Shown here: one piece after another, positions 18,306 through 26,683 of the stretch
Layout of the letters: every line of letters begins with the position of its first letter
How positions within the stretch are numbered: position 1 is the first letter of the stretch
NCBI GenBank assembly: GCA_964550025.1
Contig: CAZJYI010000063.1
Location: 1 to 58,824 of the forward strand
Source: CAZJYI01 sp964550025
GTDB lineage: Bacteria > Verrucomicrobiota > Kiritimatiellia > UBA8416 > CAYOBW01
DNA length: 58,824 nucleotides
Direction of reading: 5' to 3'
Notes under the pieces: generated by a model
Database searches by the model: none
Told to the model about the DNA's origin: nothing
What the model saw: the letters and a program-made list of their open reading frames with translations, nothing else
Program-made: the position numbers and the translations under genes

Positions 18306-19919
18306 ATGTTCACGCACCGCGTACACGGGGACGATTTCGGGATGGTCAAACGCGTTCATGAACGGGAACAAGTTCGCTCAGCCCGGCATACATTGCCTTC
18401 GGCTACGGGTGGGAAAGGGTCGCGCTTCTCCAGCGCTGACCATGGGGGCCTCAAGACAGCGAGTCTCACGGCGCGGTACGTAACGGCCCTGTCCCTCGTC
18501 GCTCTGATGGTCACCCTGACCCATCTGCTCACACGTAGCGCTCTTCGACGGCAGGATTCGGACGCCCCCGTGGTCAACTTCTCGGGGCGTCAGCGGATGC
18601 TGTCCCAGAGGCTGGCCAAGGAGGCTCTCCTTCTCGTTCAGACCGGCTCGGAAGGGGAGCGGGAGCACCATCGTGAAGTGCTCCGAGCCACCCTGGCAAC
18701 GTGGGCGCGGGCGCACGCCGGGCTGCAACAGGGCGACCGCGAGCTCGGCCTGCCGGGAGACAACAGTATCCACGTCCGACAACTCTTTGCCGCTGCGGAA
18801 CCGCATTTCTGTACGATGGCGAGGGCCGTGACCAACCTCGTGTCTGCCACGTCGGACGAAGTCGACGGACTGTCCCGTGCCGCGCTCGAAGTGGAGAGCA
18901 TCGTCGCTGCCTCCACTCCGTACCTGGAATGGATGGACAGGGTGGTCTTCCAGTACCACGCAGAGGCGCAGGCGCGTGTCCGGCGTCTCAGGACACGGCA
19001 GATCCACGTCATTGGCTTCCTGTTTGTGCTGCTGTGCTTCGAGGTGGTGTTCATCTTCCGGCCCATGGTGAAACACGTGCGTGACGCGAACGGCGGCCTG
19101 GCGCGGGCGAACGAACGTTTGGAAGAAGAGCTTGGCCGCCGCAGACAAGCCGAAGCCGTGAACGACAGGCTCTCAAAAACCAAGGACGAGTTCATTTCGA
19201 TTGCCAGTCACAATCTCAAGAATTCCCTTGCCGTCGTGCAGTTTGCGACCGGGTTTGTCAAGAAGGCGGTCAGGCCGGGATCGGCCATGACCGCCAAGGC
19301 GTATGAATCCGTCTGCAGGACGAGGGACCAGGCAGACGAGATGATGCGGACCATCGAGGATTTCCTCGATTTTCACGCCCTTCAAGACGGTCGCATGGCG
19401 CTGCTTCCCTCCGTGGTCAACGTGAATACCATTGCGCAGCACGTGGTGGATGACCACTCCGAGTGCGCCGCAGCCAAGCAGATCCGCCTGGTGACCGACT
19501 TGGTTCCGATGGCTGCGGAAATCTATGCAGACGACACCAAGATCGGGCAGGTGATGGCCAACTACGTGTCCAACGCCATCAAGTTCTGCCCCAATCACTC
19601 AGAGGTGACGGTGAAAACTGAAGCCACAGACGGACACGTGCGGGTGGAGGTCACGGACACAGGTCCGGGCCTGACCGATGAAGACCTGCTGAAGGTGTTT
19701 GGAAAGTACGAAAGACTCTCGGCCAAGCCGACCGGTGACGAGAAGAGCTCCGGGCTGGGGTTGGCAATTTGCAAGGGGATCGTGGAACTGCACGGCGGAT
19801 CCGTGGGTGTTCGACGAAACCCGGAGCGGGGAGTGACCTTCTGGCTCCGCCTCCCTCGACGTGCCTCCCTCGACTCGGGGGCGCAACAACTCCCTGCGCC
19901 GACTGTTCCCTCGGGTTAG
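18306..19919 (+). CDS. Membrane sensor histidine kinase with PilJ/NarX-type sensor domain
   Basis: The start is uncertain: ATG 18306, ATG 18342 and later codons are possible and none has a good ribosome site. Membrane helix 1 is YVTALSLVALMVTLTHLL and helix 2 is VIGFLFVLLCFEVVFIF. Between them is about 150 residues of periplasmic helical domain starting VNFSGRQRMLSQRLAKEALLL. This is the signature of PilJ/NarX-like N-terminal domains, which in NarX and NarQ bind nitrate. The kinase core has the phospho-accepting His in SIASHNLKNSL, the N-box NYVSNAIKFCP, VTDTGPGL, and GLGLAICKGIVELHGG. It is a HisKA-type kinase, unlike NarX itself. A second kinase follows 172 nt downstream, and no regulator is adjacent. 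The ligand is unknown; nitrate or nitrite is only a suggestion from the domain family. Confidence 0.83.
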   Translation: MFTHRVHGDDFGMVKRVHEREQVRSARHTLPSATGGKGSRFSSADHGGLKTASLTARYVTALSLVALMVTLTHLLTRSALRRQDSDAPVVNFSGRQRMLSQRLAKEALLLVQTGSEGEREHHREVLRATLATWARAHAGLQQGDRELGLPGDNSIHVRQLFAAAEPHFCTMARAVTNLVSATSDEVDGLSRAALEVESIVAASTPYLEWMDRVVFQYHAEAQARVRRLRTRQIHVIGFLFVLLCFEVVFIFRPMVKHVRDANGGLARANERLEEELGRRRQAEAVNDRLSKTKDEFISIASHNLKNSLAVVQFATGFVKKAVRPGSAMTAKAYESVCRTRDQADEMMRTIEDFLDFHALQDGRMALLPSVVNVNTIAQHVVDDHSECAAAKQIRLVTDLVPMAAEIYADDTKIGQVMANYVSNAIKFCPNHSEVTVKTEATDGHVRVEVTDTGPGLTDEDLLKVFGKYERLSAKPTGDEKSSGLGLAICKGIVELHGGSVGVRRNPERGVTFWLRLPRRASLDSGAQQLPAPTVPSG

Positions 19920-20091
19920 AGAATGTGCTTGCGGGATCGACGTGACCAGTCTTCCGCGGGACCGTGAAGCCGCATTCCCTTCCGCTGTTTCTTCCTTCCG
20001 CACAATCCCTCGTTCAAGTAGTGTCGGGAACGTCCTTGTGTGCGCTGCGCGATGAGGGCACTATCGACGCGGATCGTGACAGGGAAAATGT

Positions 20092-21923
20092 ATGAGCGAG
20101 TATTCGTGTCGGTTGCTCAGGGGGATGTTGGGGATCTATGAGGATGCGGGGTATGACCTTGCTCCGGCTTTCGATGGTCTGTCGTTCGACCGGGCGTATG
20201 CCGACAAGACGCGCAACTGGGTGAGCTGGAACGAGGTCATGGAGCTCTTCGAGCGGATCCTGGCCATTGTCGGCAGCCGGGAGGAGTTTCTCGACCTGAT
20301 TCGCGAGCACTACGGCGGAAAGTCGGGCGCCTTCGGATACATGGTGTCCCTTGCCCGCCTGATCCACAATCCGCGGTCGTTCTACGTCGAGCCCGGCATC
20401 TCCTTCATGAAGCGGCAGATCACGATCTACGAGATCCTGTCGGAGGAACTGCCGGACAAGCGCATTCGCATCAGCGCGTCGATCCCGAAGACGTACCGCG
20501 GGTCTCTGCTCTACTTCGAGCTGACCGCCGTCGGCTTCGCCGTTCTTCCCAGGATGATCGGTCTGCCGCCCGCCCAGGTGGAGGCGGAGTTCGGCCCGCA
20601 CCACATCAATATCGTCGTAACCCCGCCGGCAAGCCAGACGATCTGGGCCAGGTTGAAGTTCGCCTGGCTGAGCCTCTTCAACCAGTCGCGGATCTTCGAA
20701 CACCTGGAATCCGACGCCGACGCGCTTGCCGCCAAGCAGAGGGATATCGAACAGCTTAACCGCGAACTGCGGACGTTGATGGAGCAGGCCGTCTACCCGG
20801 TCGTGCTCCTCGAAGAGGGAGAGATCCGCTTCTCGAACAACGCGTTTCACTCCATGGTCCGGCGGTCGGCCGCGGAGTGTCTCGGCCTCTCTTTCTCCGA
20901 GCTCGTACGTCCTTCCGACCGTGGGCCGTTCTCCTCGTGGATACAGGACGGCAACGAGGGGCACGAGGACGTACTTGGCCTGGGGGTGATTCCGCGCGAC
21001 GGCGGCAGGGCGGTTCACGTCCATGCCCACCATCGACACGAGATGACGTTCGAGGGGCGACGGGTGAGTATGCTCAGCCTGCGTGACGTGACGCGTGAAC
21101 TGGCGCTCGAGCGCCAGCTCCACATGTCGGCCCAGAACGAACGGGAGTCGATTTCCCGCGAGCTGCATGACGACTTGGGACAGCAGCTTTCGTCGCTTTC
21201 TCTACTGTTCGAGGGCATTGCCAGGCGGGAGAAACTGGATACGCGCTCCGAGGGCTATGGCATGATGCGAACGGCTCTCGACGGAGCCATTCAGGCGACA
21301 AGGTCGGTTGCCCGTGACCTGCAGCCGGTGCCGCCTGCCCCTCGCGGCTTTGCGCAGGCCCTCCGCCGCCTTGCATCGTCTTCATCCATGGCCGGTGGCG
21401 ATGTTACGGTCCTCGCGGACATCGAAGCGGACGTGGACCCCGATCCCTTCGTGGCCAACCAGCTCTACCGCATTGCACAGGAGGCTGTCAGCAATGCCAT
21501 CAAGCATGCCGCCGCATCGGAGATTCGGATCGGTCTGCGGGACGGCGAGGGCGAGCATTGCCTGTCCGTCGAGGACGACGGGTGTGGTTTCGCTTCCGAT
21601 CGTCTGCGCGATGGACGTGCCGGACTGGGGATCGGGAACATGAAGAAGCGCGCGCAGATGGCCGGCGTACGGCTGGATCTACATTCGGCCCCGGGCGAGG
21701 GGTGCCGGGTGGNNNNNNNNNNNNNNNNNNNNNNNNNNNNNNNNNNNNNNNNNNNNNNNNNNNNNNNNNNNNNNNNNNNNNNNNNNNNNNNNNNNNNNNN
21801 NNNNNNNNNNNNATGGCCGGCGTACGGCTGGATCTACATTCGGCCCCGGGCGAGGGGTGCCGGGTGGTTTGCCGTTTTGCCCCCGCTTCGTCGTTCCCCG
21901 GGGATTCAGACCGTCCCCGCTAA
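20092..21923 (+). CDS. Cytoplasmic NarX/DegS-type sensor kinase (PAS + HisKA_3), interrupted by a false gap
   Basis: ATG 20092 follows GACAGGGAA. Residues 1-185 form a domain I cannot name with confidence (WVSWNEVMELFERIL, GFAVLPRM). It resembles the N-terminal effector domains of some AraC-type regulators. A PAS-like domain follows (MEQAVYPVVLLEEGEIRFSN). The HisKA_3 segment has the His in SRELHDDLGQQLSSLSLLF, and the ATPase has RIAQEAVSNAIKHA, VEDDGCGF and GLGIGNMKKRAQMAG. No membrane helix is seen. Near the C-terminus the scaffold has 100 N, and the 55 nt before the N run (21658-21712) are repeated exactly after it (21813-21867). Collapsing this duplication removes 155 nt and restores one frame ending at TAA 21921-21923, for a protein of 558 residues. 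Kinases of this class pair with NarL-type regulators, such as the one at 1360. Confidence 0.85.
21713..21812. other. Assembly gap (100 N) with duplicated flanks
   Basis: The 55 nt at 21658-21712 and at 21813-21867 are identical. The two contigs overlap, so the real distance is negative and no sequence is missing. Confidence 0.93.
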
Positions 21924-21971
21924 ACGCTCGACTTCCCCGGGCGGAAGTGCGAGGCTTGCGCCATCCCCACA

Positions 21972-23144
21972 ATGAAAGTCCTGTTCATATCACCTCAGCC
22001 GTTCTTCCAGTGGCGGGGGTCGCCGATCCGCGTGGCCTTCAACCTGCGGGCCCTGTCCGAGCTCGGGCACGACGTGGACTTCCTCACGCTGCCAATTGGT
22101 GAGGACAAGGACATTCCCGGCGTTCGCGTCGTGCGGGTCCGCAACCCCTTCCAGGTGAAGAACGTCCCCATCGGGCCGTCGCTGCACAAGGCCTTCTTCG
22201 ATGTCCTGCTTCTCTTCAAAGCGTTGCGGCTTGCGCGCCGCGAGCGATACGACGTGATCCACGGCGTGGAAGAGGCCGGCGCCATTGGCGTTTTTGTTGC
22301 GCGCAAGGGACGCAGCCGCCTGGTGTACGAGAAGCACTCGGACCCGGCTTCTCATCGCAAGGGGGGGCTCAAGAACCTCGTTTTGGACCTCTACGCCCGC
22401 GTCGAACGGTTCACGGCCCGGCGTGCGGACGCCGTGATCGGGACCGGAGAGGGGCTGGTTCAGCAGGTCCGGTCGTTTGCCCCCGGCACTCCCGGCCGCC
22501 ATATCCCCGATATTCCGTCGTCCCTGGTTGAGGCCACATCGGAGGGCGTTGCCCGCGTACGGTCCGAGCTGCGGCAGAACGAGCGCGAGTTGCTCGTCAC
22601 CTACGTGGGGTCCTTCGCCGTCTACCAGGGCGTCGAACTGCTGTTTGCGTCCATCCCGGAGGTCGTTCGCGTTCATCCGCAGGCCCGTTTCGTCATCATC
22701 GGGGGGACTCCCGAGCAGATCGAGGAGCGCAAGCGGCAGTTGGCGGCGGATGGTGTCGAGCGGGCGGTTACCTTCGTCGGCAAGGTGCCGCCCGACGCGC
22801 TGCCGGACTACCTGGCCGCCTCGGACATCCTGCTCTCCCCGCGTCTTTCCGGCGTGAATACACCCTTGAAGCTGCTGGACTACTTCAAGGCCGGCGGCGC
22901 CATCGTGGCCACCGACGTGGAGGCGAACCGACTGATTCTGACCGAAGAGACGGCCGTTCTGACGAAACCGGAACCGTCGGCTTTCGCCGCGGGGATCCGC
23001 TCGCTTCTGTCGGACGGCGACCGTCGGGCGACCCTGTCGGCCTGCGGGCGGCGCCTCATCGACGAGACGTACAACTTCGGTGCGTTCAAGCGCCGGCTTG
23101 GCGAGTGCTACGCCGCCCTGGGGGGCGAAGGAGGAACGGCATGA
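21972..23144 (+). CDS. Glycosyltransferase family 4-type enzyme
   Basis: This 390-residue protein has the GT-B layout. The N-terminal half starts MKVLFISPQPFFQWRGSPIRV with the Gly-rich donor/acceptor turn, and the C-terminal half contains YVGSFAVYQGVELLFASI, FVIIGGTPEQI and a donor-site region GVNTPLKLLDYFKAGGAIVATD. Family 4 enzymes transfer a sugar from a nucleotide donor, retaining the anomeric configuration, for lipopolysaccharide, capsule or glycolipid synthesis at the cytoplasmic face of the membrane. The sugar and acceptor cannot be read from sequence. The stop overlaps the start of the next gene (ATGA), so the two are probably translated together. No strong ribosome site is visible at its ATG. 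Confidence 0.88.
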   Translation: MKVLFISPQPFFQWRGSPIRVAFNLRALSELGHDVDFLTLPIGEDKDIPGVRVVRVRNPFQVKNVPIGPSLHKAFFDVLLLFKALRLARRERYDVIHGVEEAGAIGVFVARKGRSRLVYEKHSDPASHRKGGLKNLVLDLYARVERFTARRADAVIGTGEGLVQQVRSFAPGTPGRHIPDIPSSLVEATSEGVARVRSELRQNERELLVTYVGSFAVYQGVELLFASIPEVVRVHPQARFVIIGGTPEQIEERKRQLAADGVERAVTFVGKVPPDALPDYLAASDILLSPRLSGVNTPLKLLDYFKAGGAIVATDVEANRLILTEETAVLTKPEPSAFAAGIRSLLSDGDRRATLSACGRRLIDETYNFGAFKRRLGECYAALGGEGGTA

Positions 23145-23941
23145 GCATCATCGCGGATGCGCACGTTCACATCTACCCGTTCCACGATCTGCCCGCATTG
23201 TTGGGACGGCTGGAAACGAACCTGGGTGGCCAGGGGGGTGACGCGGCGAAGGTCGCCCTGCTGGCCGAACGCAGCGACTGCCATGCGTTCCATGACATGC
23301 CCGAGTGCGAGGCACGGCTGGCTGAGGCGGGCTGGTCCGCCACGGCGGCCGGTGACGGCCCCGCATGGGTTCTCACGCGGGAGGATGGAGTGCCGCTGTA
23401 CCTCGTGGCCGGACGCCAGGTGGTCACGGCGGAGCGGCTGGAGATCCTGGCGCTCTTCACGGATGCCGACATCCCGGACGGGCTGCCCGCCGCGGAGGCC
23501 GTTGCGCGGGTACAGGGCGAGGGGGCCGTGCCCGTTCTGGCCTGGGCACCGGGGAAGTGGTTCGGCGGGCGCGGGGCCGTCGTTCGGCAGCTCATCGATG
23601 CGGCTGCTCCCAACGAGCTGCTGGTCGGCGACACCTCGCTCCGTCCGACGTGCTGGGCCGAGCCGCTGCTGATGCGCCGCGCCCGGCGGAACGGGCTGCG
23701 CGTTCTCTGCGGTTCCGACCCTTTGCCGTTCGAGGGCGAAGAGTGGGTCGCGGGGACATACGCCAGTTTGCTGGAGGCGGAACTCGATCCGGCCGCCCCC
23801 GTCGCGTCCATTCGCGGCGCGCTCTGTGATGCGCGTGTTTCCGCACGCTCCGTTGGCCGGCGGTGCGGCCCGTTTCAGGTGCTGGGACGCCTCCGGCGGA
23901 ACGCTGCCTCGAGACAAACACCCGGTCTCGGTAACCGCTGA
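23141..23941 (+). CDS. PHP-like metal-dependent hydrolase
   Basis: The frame is open upstream, but ATG 23141 overlaps the glycosyltransferase stop (ATGA) and follows GAAGGAGGAA. The protein has 266 residues. It begins MSIIADAHVHIYP, the D-x-H-x-H metal-binding start of PHP and amidohydrolase folds. Further possible ligands lie in CHAFHDMPE, and GDTSLRP near residue 170 may be part of the active site. The tail after about residue 230 is Arg-rich and poorly conserved-looking. Translational coupling suggests a role linked to the glycan or polysaccharide pathway, perhaps as a phosphatase or deacylase. That role is inference. Confidence 0.6.
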   Translation: MSIIADAHVHIYPFHDLPALLGRLETNLGGQGGDAAKVALLAERSDCHAFHDMPECEARLAEAGWSATAAGDGPAWVLTREDGVPLYLVAGRQVVTAERLEILALFTDADIPDGLPAAEAVARVQGEGAVPVLAWAPGKWFGGRGAVVRQLIDAAAPNELLVGDTSLRPTCWAEPLLMRRARRNGLRVLCGSDPLPFEGEEWVAGTYASLLEAELDPAAPVASIRGALCDARVSARSVGRRCGPFQVLGRLRRNAASRQTPGLGNR

Positions 23942-24068
23942 GCGTTGAAAACGCCCCTACCGGCCTTGCGCCGGTGGAGCGAAGATCTGGCTCCCGGCAC
24001 GAACACGGAACAGACGCCACGAGCCCGTGTTGAGCAAGCTGTGGACGCCGCACTCTTGGAGCGTGCCA

Positions 24069-24899
24069 TCACGGCCCCACCGGGGCGTGCCCGGTGGTGG
24101 CGGCTTCCTCGCCAGTTCCCTTCTCCTTGCCATCCCCGTTGCGCGAGGTCAGGTGCAATTCCCACAGCTTGGAGTACTTCAGGAACACGCCGTGGGCGGT
24201 GCTGACGGAGATGATGAAGCCCGGCAGACCGTCCAGGAAACCGCGCTTGAACGCGTAGCTTCGCACGAAGCGGAACATCGGGCGGAGGATGAGATCGAAC
24301 ATGCGGAAGCGGCGACCGTTGCCGAAGTAGCTCTGCGCGGAGATGGAAGAGAAGCGGTTCAGGGTGGCAATCTGGTCGCCGATGCTGTCGTAGGTGTAGT
24401 GGTACAGGTTTCCCTTCAGCCGGCGGATAGGGCCGACGACCGTCGTGCGGTCATGCGGTTCCGTCCCTCCGCAGGTTCCCATGACCTTCCGGAAAAGCCG
24501 CAGTTTGACGTCGGGATACCAGTCGCCGTGCGTGATCCACCGCCCGAGGTACTTGACAAGGCGGGGAAACTCGTAGCCCGAGATGGGGCCGCAGGCCCCC
24601 GACTCGAATTCTCCCATGATCTCGGTCTGGAGCGCGGGCGAGACCTCTTCATCGGCATCGATGAAGAGAATCCACGGACCTTCGGCCATGTCCTTGATCA
24701 GGTTCTTCTGTCCGATGTAGCCGAGCCACTTGTGCTGGTGGACCTTGTCCGTGTACTCCTTGCAGATCTCGACCGTGCGGTCGGAGCTGAAACTGTCGAC
24801 GACGACAATCTCGTCCGCCCACTGCACGCTCTGAAGGCAACGTCGGATCTTGTCTTCCTCGTTGCACGCCGTAATACAGGCAGAGATCTTCTCGCGCAT
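24069..24899 (-). CDS. Glycosyltransferase family 2, LPS core WaaE/KdtX-like
   Basis: This 276-residue GT-A enzyme starts MREKISACITACNEEDKI. It has the nucleotide-binding Asp in VVDSFSSDRT, the DxD-type metal motif FIDADEE (Asp81, Asp83) and the family signature (GDWYPDVKLRLFRK) with a final amphipathic region. WaaE/KdtX-like enzymes add glucose to the heptose of the lipopolysaccharide inner core. The match to that subgroup comes from the HKWLGYIGQKN and WYPDVKLRLF blocks and is family knowledge, not proof of substrate. The gene converges on the PHP-like gene; the 127 nt between them hold a GC hairpin near 23965-23981 that could end transcription. Confidence 0.85.
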   Translation of the reverse strand: MREKISACITACNEEDKIRRCLQSVQWADEIVVVDSFSSDRTVEICKEYTDKVHQHKWLGYIGQKNLIKDMAEGPWILFIDADEEVSPALQTEIMGEFESGACGPISGYEFPRLVKYLGRWITHGDWYPDVKLRLFRKVMGTCGGTEPHDRTTVVGPIRRLKGNLYHYTYDSIGDQIATLNRFSSISAQSYFGNGRRFRMFDLILRPMFRFVRSYAFKRGFLDGLPGFIISVSTAHGVFLKYSKLWELHLTSRNGDGKEKGTGEEAATTGHAPVGP

Positions 24900-25023
24900 A
24901 GAACTGTACCCTTGAGATGGAAAGGCATTTCACTCTAGGACGACTGGCGGGGTTGGGCAAGCATGGAGTTTTCGCGCATCGCGTCCCCTTTTCCGTCCCA
25001 AGGCGACCCACGGCCGCAACCGA

Positions 25024-25097
25024 AGTGATCGGTAATCAGTCATCAGTGATCAGGCCCCCACTGATTACCGAACACCGGTCACTGATTACTCACGTTC
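25024..25097. repeat. Heptamer tract (TAATCAG/TGATCAG type), partly inverted
   Basis: Degenerate 7-nt units of ATCAGT type run forward to about 25051 and then in inverted orientation (CACTGATTACC, GGTCACTGATTACTCAC), forming a long imperfect hairpin. Confidence 0.75.
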
Positions 25098-25138
25098 GTT
25101 TCCAACAGTTCGCGCCCCACCTTCTGCGCAAGACGCAT
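25077..25138 (+). repeat. Left arm of about 62-nt inverted repeat around the acidic secreted-protein gene
   Basis: It begins GGTCACTGATTACTCAC and ends CTTCTGCGCAAGACGCAT. Its reverse complement matches 26441-26501 with about six changes and one indel. Confidence 0.8.
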
Positions 25139-25223
25139 AGAACTGACGGCGCTAGACTCTAGGAGTGGACGCACCGCTCCGGGTTCGGTACACTGTCCGC
25201 AGTCAAACAGGGAGGATGCGGCT

Positions 25224-26420
25224 ATGATCCAATGGCGTACGGTGACGGTCTGTCTGCTTTCCATCTTGATGTCTGCGGGGATACTGCTTTCGACGGCGGT
25301 TGCGCAGAGAGAGGTGGATATCGACGACGAGGAGCTCGAGGACTTCGTCGAGAACATGGCCGGCGGGGAAGAGGAGGACCTCGAGGGAGAGCTGGCGGAT
25401 GTCCGGGCCGAGGCCGAAGCGAGTCTCACTCCCGCACTCCGCAAATGGATCGAGAAGGAGATCCCGGGCTTCCTCAAACAGGTTGAACGCCACCGCCGGG
25501 CGATGGAGGCCGAGGGAGATATCGAGGCCCTGATCGAGTCGTACGAGATCCAGATGGATCTGCCGGACTGGATCGACGAGCTGCGTGAAGCCAAGGCTGA
25601 GGCGGGCGAAGCCCTGACCGACGAATTGGAGGCCGTTCTCAAGCAGGAAGTCCCGCAGGTTGTGAAGTGGGTGAACTCCAACGGGGCTGAGGAAGGCGCG
25701 GAACCAATGGAGATCCTCGAGGTCGCGATCGACCGCTGCTGGATACGGGTCGAGCTGGCGGAGCAGGCGGAGGAACTGCGCCATATGCGCGAGGAAGCCG
25801 CGGAGGTATTCTCCGGCGAGATTCGCGAGATCATTGTGGCGGAACTGCCCAGCGCGATCGAACTGCTCAAGCGCCTCGGCGGGCGTGGGGTCGTGGCGGC
25901 GGACGAGCCATGGGAACAGATCGAGCGCCGAATGCGGTACTATGAGAGCCACTTCCTCCTGGCCGGGCTGGGGGAGGAACTGCTGGAGCTATCCGACGAA
26001 GAGGGAGAGCCCGGAGAGGAGGACTTCGACCAACCGCTGGAGGATGCGGCCAGGCTCGAACGCTTCAAGCAGTGTGCGGCGCTGAACATCGCCTGCGAGC
26101 TCTCCGCTCTGCGGTATCACGACACGCAGGACCTGGCGGAATCCCGGCGGATCGCCAAGACGCTCGAGGTGGACCTCGGTAAGGCCTTTGACGCTTCGAT
26201 GGCACGCTTGCGCGAGGGCGAGCTCAAGATGCTGGAACGCGAGTTGCGCGAGATCGAAGCCGACGAGGATGGTGTCGAGGCGGGAGAAACCGAAGAGCTC
26301 AAACGCGAGATCGAGCTCATCCGCAGACGCATCACGGACCGCGAGAAGAACCGTGACATCATCATCTACCGCCGCTTCGTCGAACTGATCGAGGGCGAAG
26401 ACCCGTATGCGTGGGAGTAG
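25224..26420 (+). CDS. Acidic, helix-rich secreted protein of unknown function
   Basis: ATG 25224 follows GGGAGGA at about 7 nt and opens a signal peptide that ends near AVA-Q28. The remaining 370 residues are very rich in Glu, Arg and Ala, with long predicted helices (ELADVRAEAEASL, EELRHMREEAAEV, LKREIELIRRRITDREKN) and no cysteine-rich or catalytic motif that I recognise. A periplasmic helical or coiled-coil protein is likely. The gene stands alone and is bracketed by about 62-nt imperfect inverted repeats that include heptamer tracts. This could mean it moves as a cassette, or that the same repeat was inserted twice. Confidence 0.72.
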   Translation: MIQWRTVTVCLLSILMSAGILLSTAVAQREVDIDDEELEDFVENMAGGEEEDLEGELADVRAEAEASLTPALRKWIEKEIPGFLKQVERHRRAMEAEGDIEALIESYEIQMDLPDWIDELREAKAEAGEALTDELEAVLKQEVPQVVKWVNSNGAEEGAEPMEILEVAIDRCWIRVELAEQAEELRHMREEAAEVFSGEIREIIVAELPSAIELLKRLGGRGVVAADEPWEQIERRMRYYESHFLLAGLGEELLELSDEEGEPGEEDFDQPLEDAARLERFKQCAALNIACELSALRYHDTQDLAESRRIAKTLEVDLGKAFDASMARLREGELKMLERELREIEADEDGVEAGETEELKREIELIRRRITDREKNRDIIIYRRFVELIEGEDPYAWE

Positions 26421-26440
26421 AGTCTGACGCCATCGCTTCC

Positions 26441-26501
26441 ATGCGTCTTGCGCAGAAGAGGGCCGCGAGCTGTTGAACACGAATGTGAGTAATCAGTGAC
26501 C
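26441..26501 (-). repeat. Right arm of about 62-nt inverted repeat
   Basis: It starts ATGCGTCTTGCGCAGAAG and ends GTGAGTAATCAGTGACC. It is the inverted partner of 25077-25138, close to 90 percent identical by eye. Confidence 0.8.
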
Positions 26502-26546
26502 AGTGATCGGTGATCAGTGGGTGACTGATCACTGATGACTGTCACA
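26486..26546. repeat. Heptamer tract (ATCAGTG type)
   Basis: Tandem 7-nt units (TAATCAG, TGACCAG, TGATCGG, TGATCAG) are followed by inverted units (GACTGATCACTGATGACTG). Confidence 0.75.
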
Positions 26547-26555
26547 TCGGTTGCG

Positions 26556-26647
26556 ATGCAATGCGTATAACAAAGGCGTGTTGTACGTGTTTCGGTCGCC
26601 AGGCGATTCGTTCATTTTTTCACGATTTTCTTGTTGCATGCAATGCG
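26556..26647 (+). promoter_or_regulatory. Candidate control region of the respiratory operon
   Basis: ATGCAATGCG occurs twice as a direct repeat (26556-26565 and 26638-26647). TATAAC at 26566-26571 could serve as a -10 box, though its -35 is weak. The stretch is more AT-rich than its surroundings. Confidence 0.3.
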
Positions 26648-26683
26648 ACTGAATTGGTAGCTTTTTTCTTCACGAGGGATACC

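Noticed and set aside
18104..18349. Minus-strand 81-residue frame with seven cysteines (CTRCVNIRGC, CIRCPVLSEC)
   Set aside because: It overlaps the end of the giant gene and the start of the kinase, begins at TTG without a ribosome site, and includes the TTTAAGGG/GATAGAC block, which explains its partial resemblance to the region at 2217.
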